From Clostridia bacterium (GTDB lineage: Bacteria > Bacillota > Clostridia > Christensenellales > UBA1242), in contig JAFQBZ010000002.1 in the NCBI GenBank assembly GCA_017399515.1, positions 1 to 5,937 of the forward strand: a stretch of 5,937 nt of DNA. The letters are read 5' to 3'. Below are positions 5,912 to 5,937 of this stretch, one piece after another. The notes under the pieces were generated by a model. It saw nothing but the letters and a program-made list of their open reading frames with translations. It was not told the origin of the DNA and ran no database searches. How positions within the stretch are numbered: position 1 is the stretch's first letter; every line of letters begins with the position of its first letter. A program made the translations under genes and the position numbers.

Positions 5912-5937
5912 AAGAAGAACATTTTAAATGCGCTTGC

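Overview
The window is AT-rich DNA (GC roughly one third by eye) with low-GC Bacillota signatures: strong purine-rich Shine-Dalgarno sites, consensus-like sigma-A promoters, SpoVG, a YdjI-type SPFH protein and a Clostridia-like MurC. All tryptophans I could check are TGG, and the four genes whose ends are visible and intact stop at TAA or TAG, so the standard bacterial code applies. An uncultured gut-type Clostridia lineage or a relative is the most plausible source. This is inference. SpoVG also occurs in non-sporulating Bacillota and does not prove sporulation.

Layout. Positions 1-339 (minus strand) hold the first 113 codons of an SPFH/Band-7 protein resembling Bacillus subtilis YdjI. A divergent promoter region (about 340-464) separates it from a 12-helix major facilitator permease (465-1742). 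Then come a GalU-like sugar-1-phosphate nucleotidyltransferase (1869-2846), SpoVG (2952-3227) followed by a strong intrinsic terminator, a COG2509-type FAD-dependent dehydrogenase (3345-4940) followed by a second strong terminator, and murC (from 5069), which runs into an in-frame TGA at 5909-5911.

Organisation. The six genes look like mostly independent short transcription units. A promoter can be proposed in front of each, several with an extended -10 (TGn next to the -10 hexamer), and several proposed transcription starts lie only about 13-35 bases before the start codon. Only spoVG and the FAD gene have convincing terminators. The MFS and nucleotidyltransferase genes do not, so readthrough towards spoVG is possible.

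Joint function. MurC (peptidoglycan precursor), the GalU-like enzyme (nucleotide sugars for envelope glycans), SpoVG (a regulator conserved beside cell-wall genes in Bacillota) and the YdjI-like SPFH protein (linked to membrane stress in B. subtilis) give the window a loose cell-envelope theme. The permease substrate and the FAD enzyme substrate cannot be read from sequence.

The most notable observation is the murC lesion. A TGA sits where the invariant glycine of the Mur-ligase G-x-H-N motif is expected, and recognisable MurC sequence continues in the same frame after it. I did not find a convincing new biological system. Otherwise this is an ordinary chromosomal segment.
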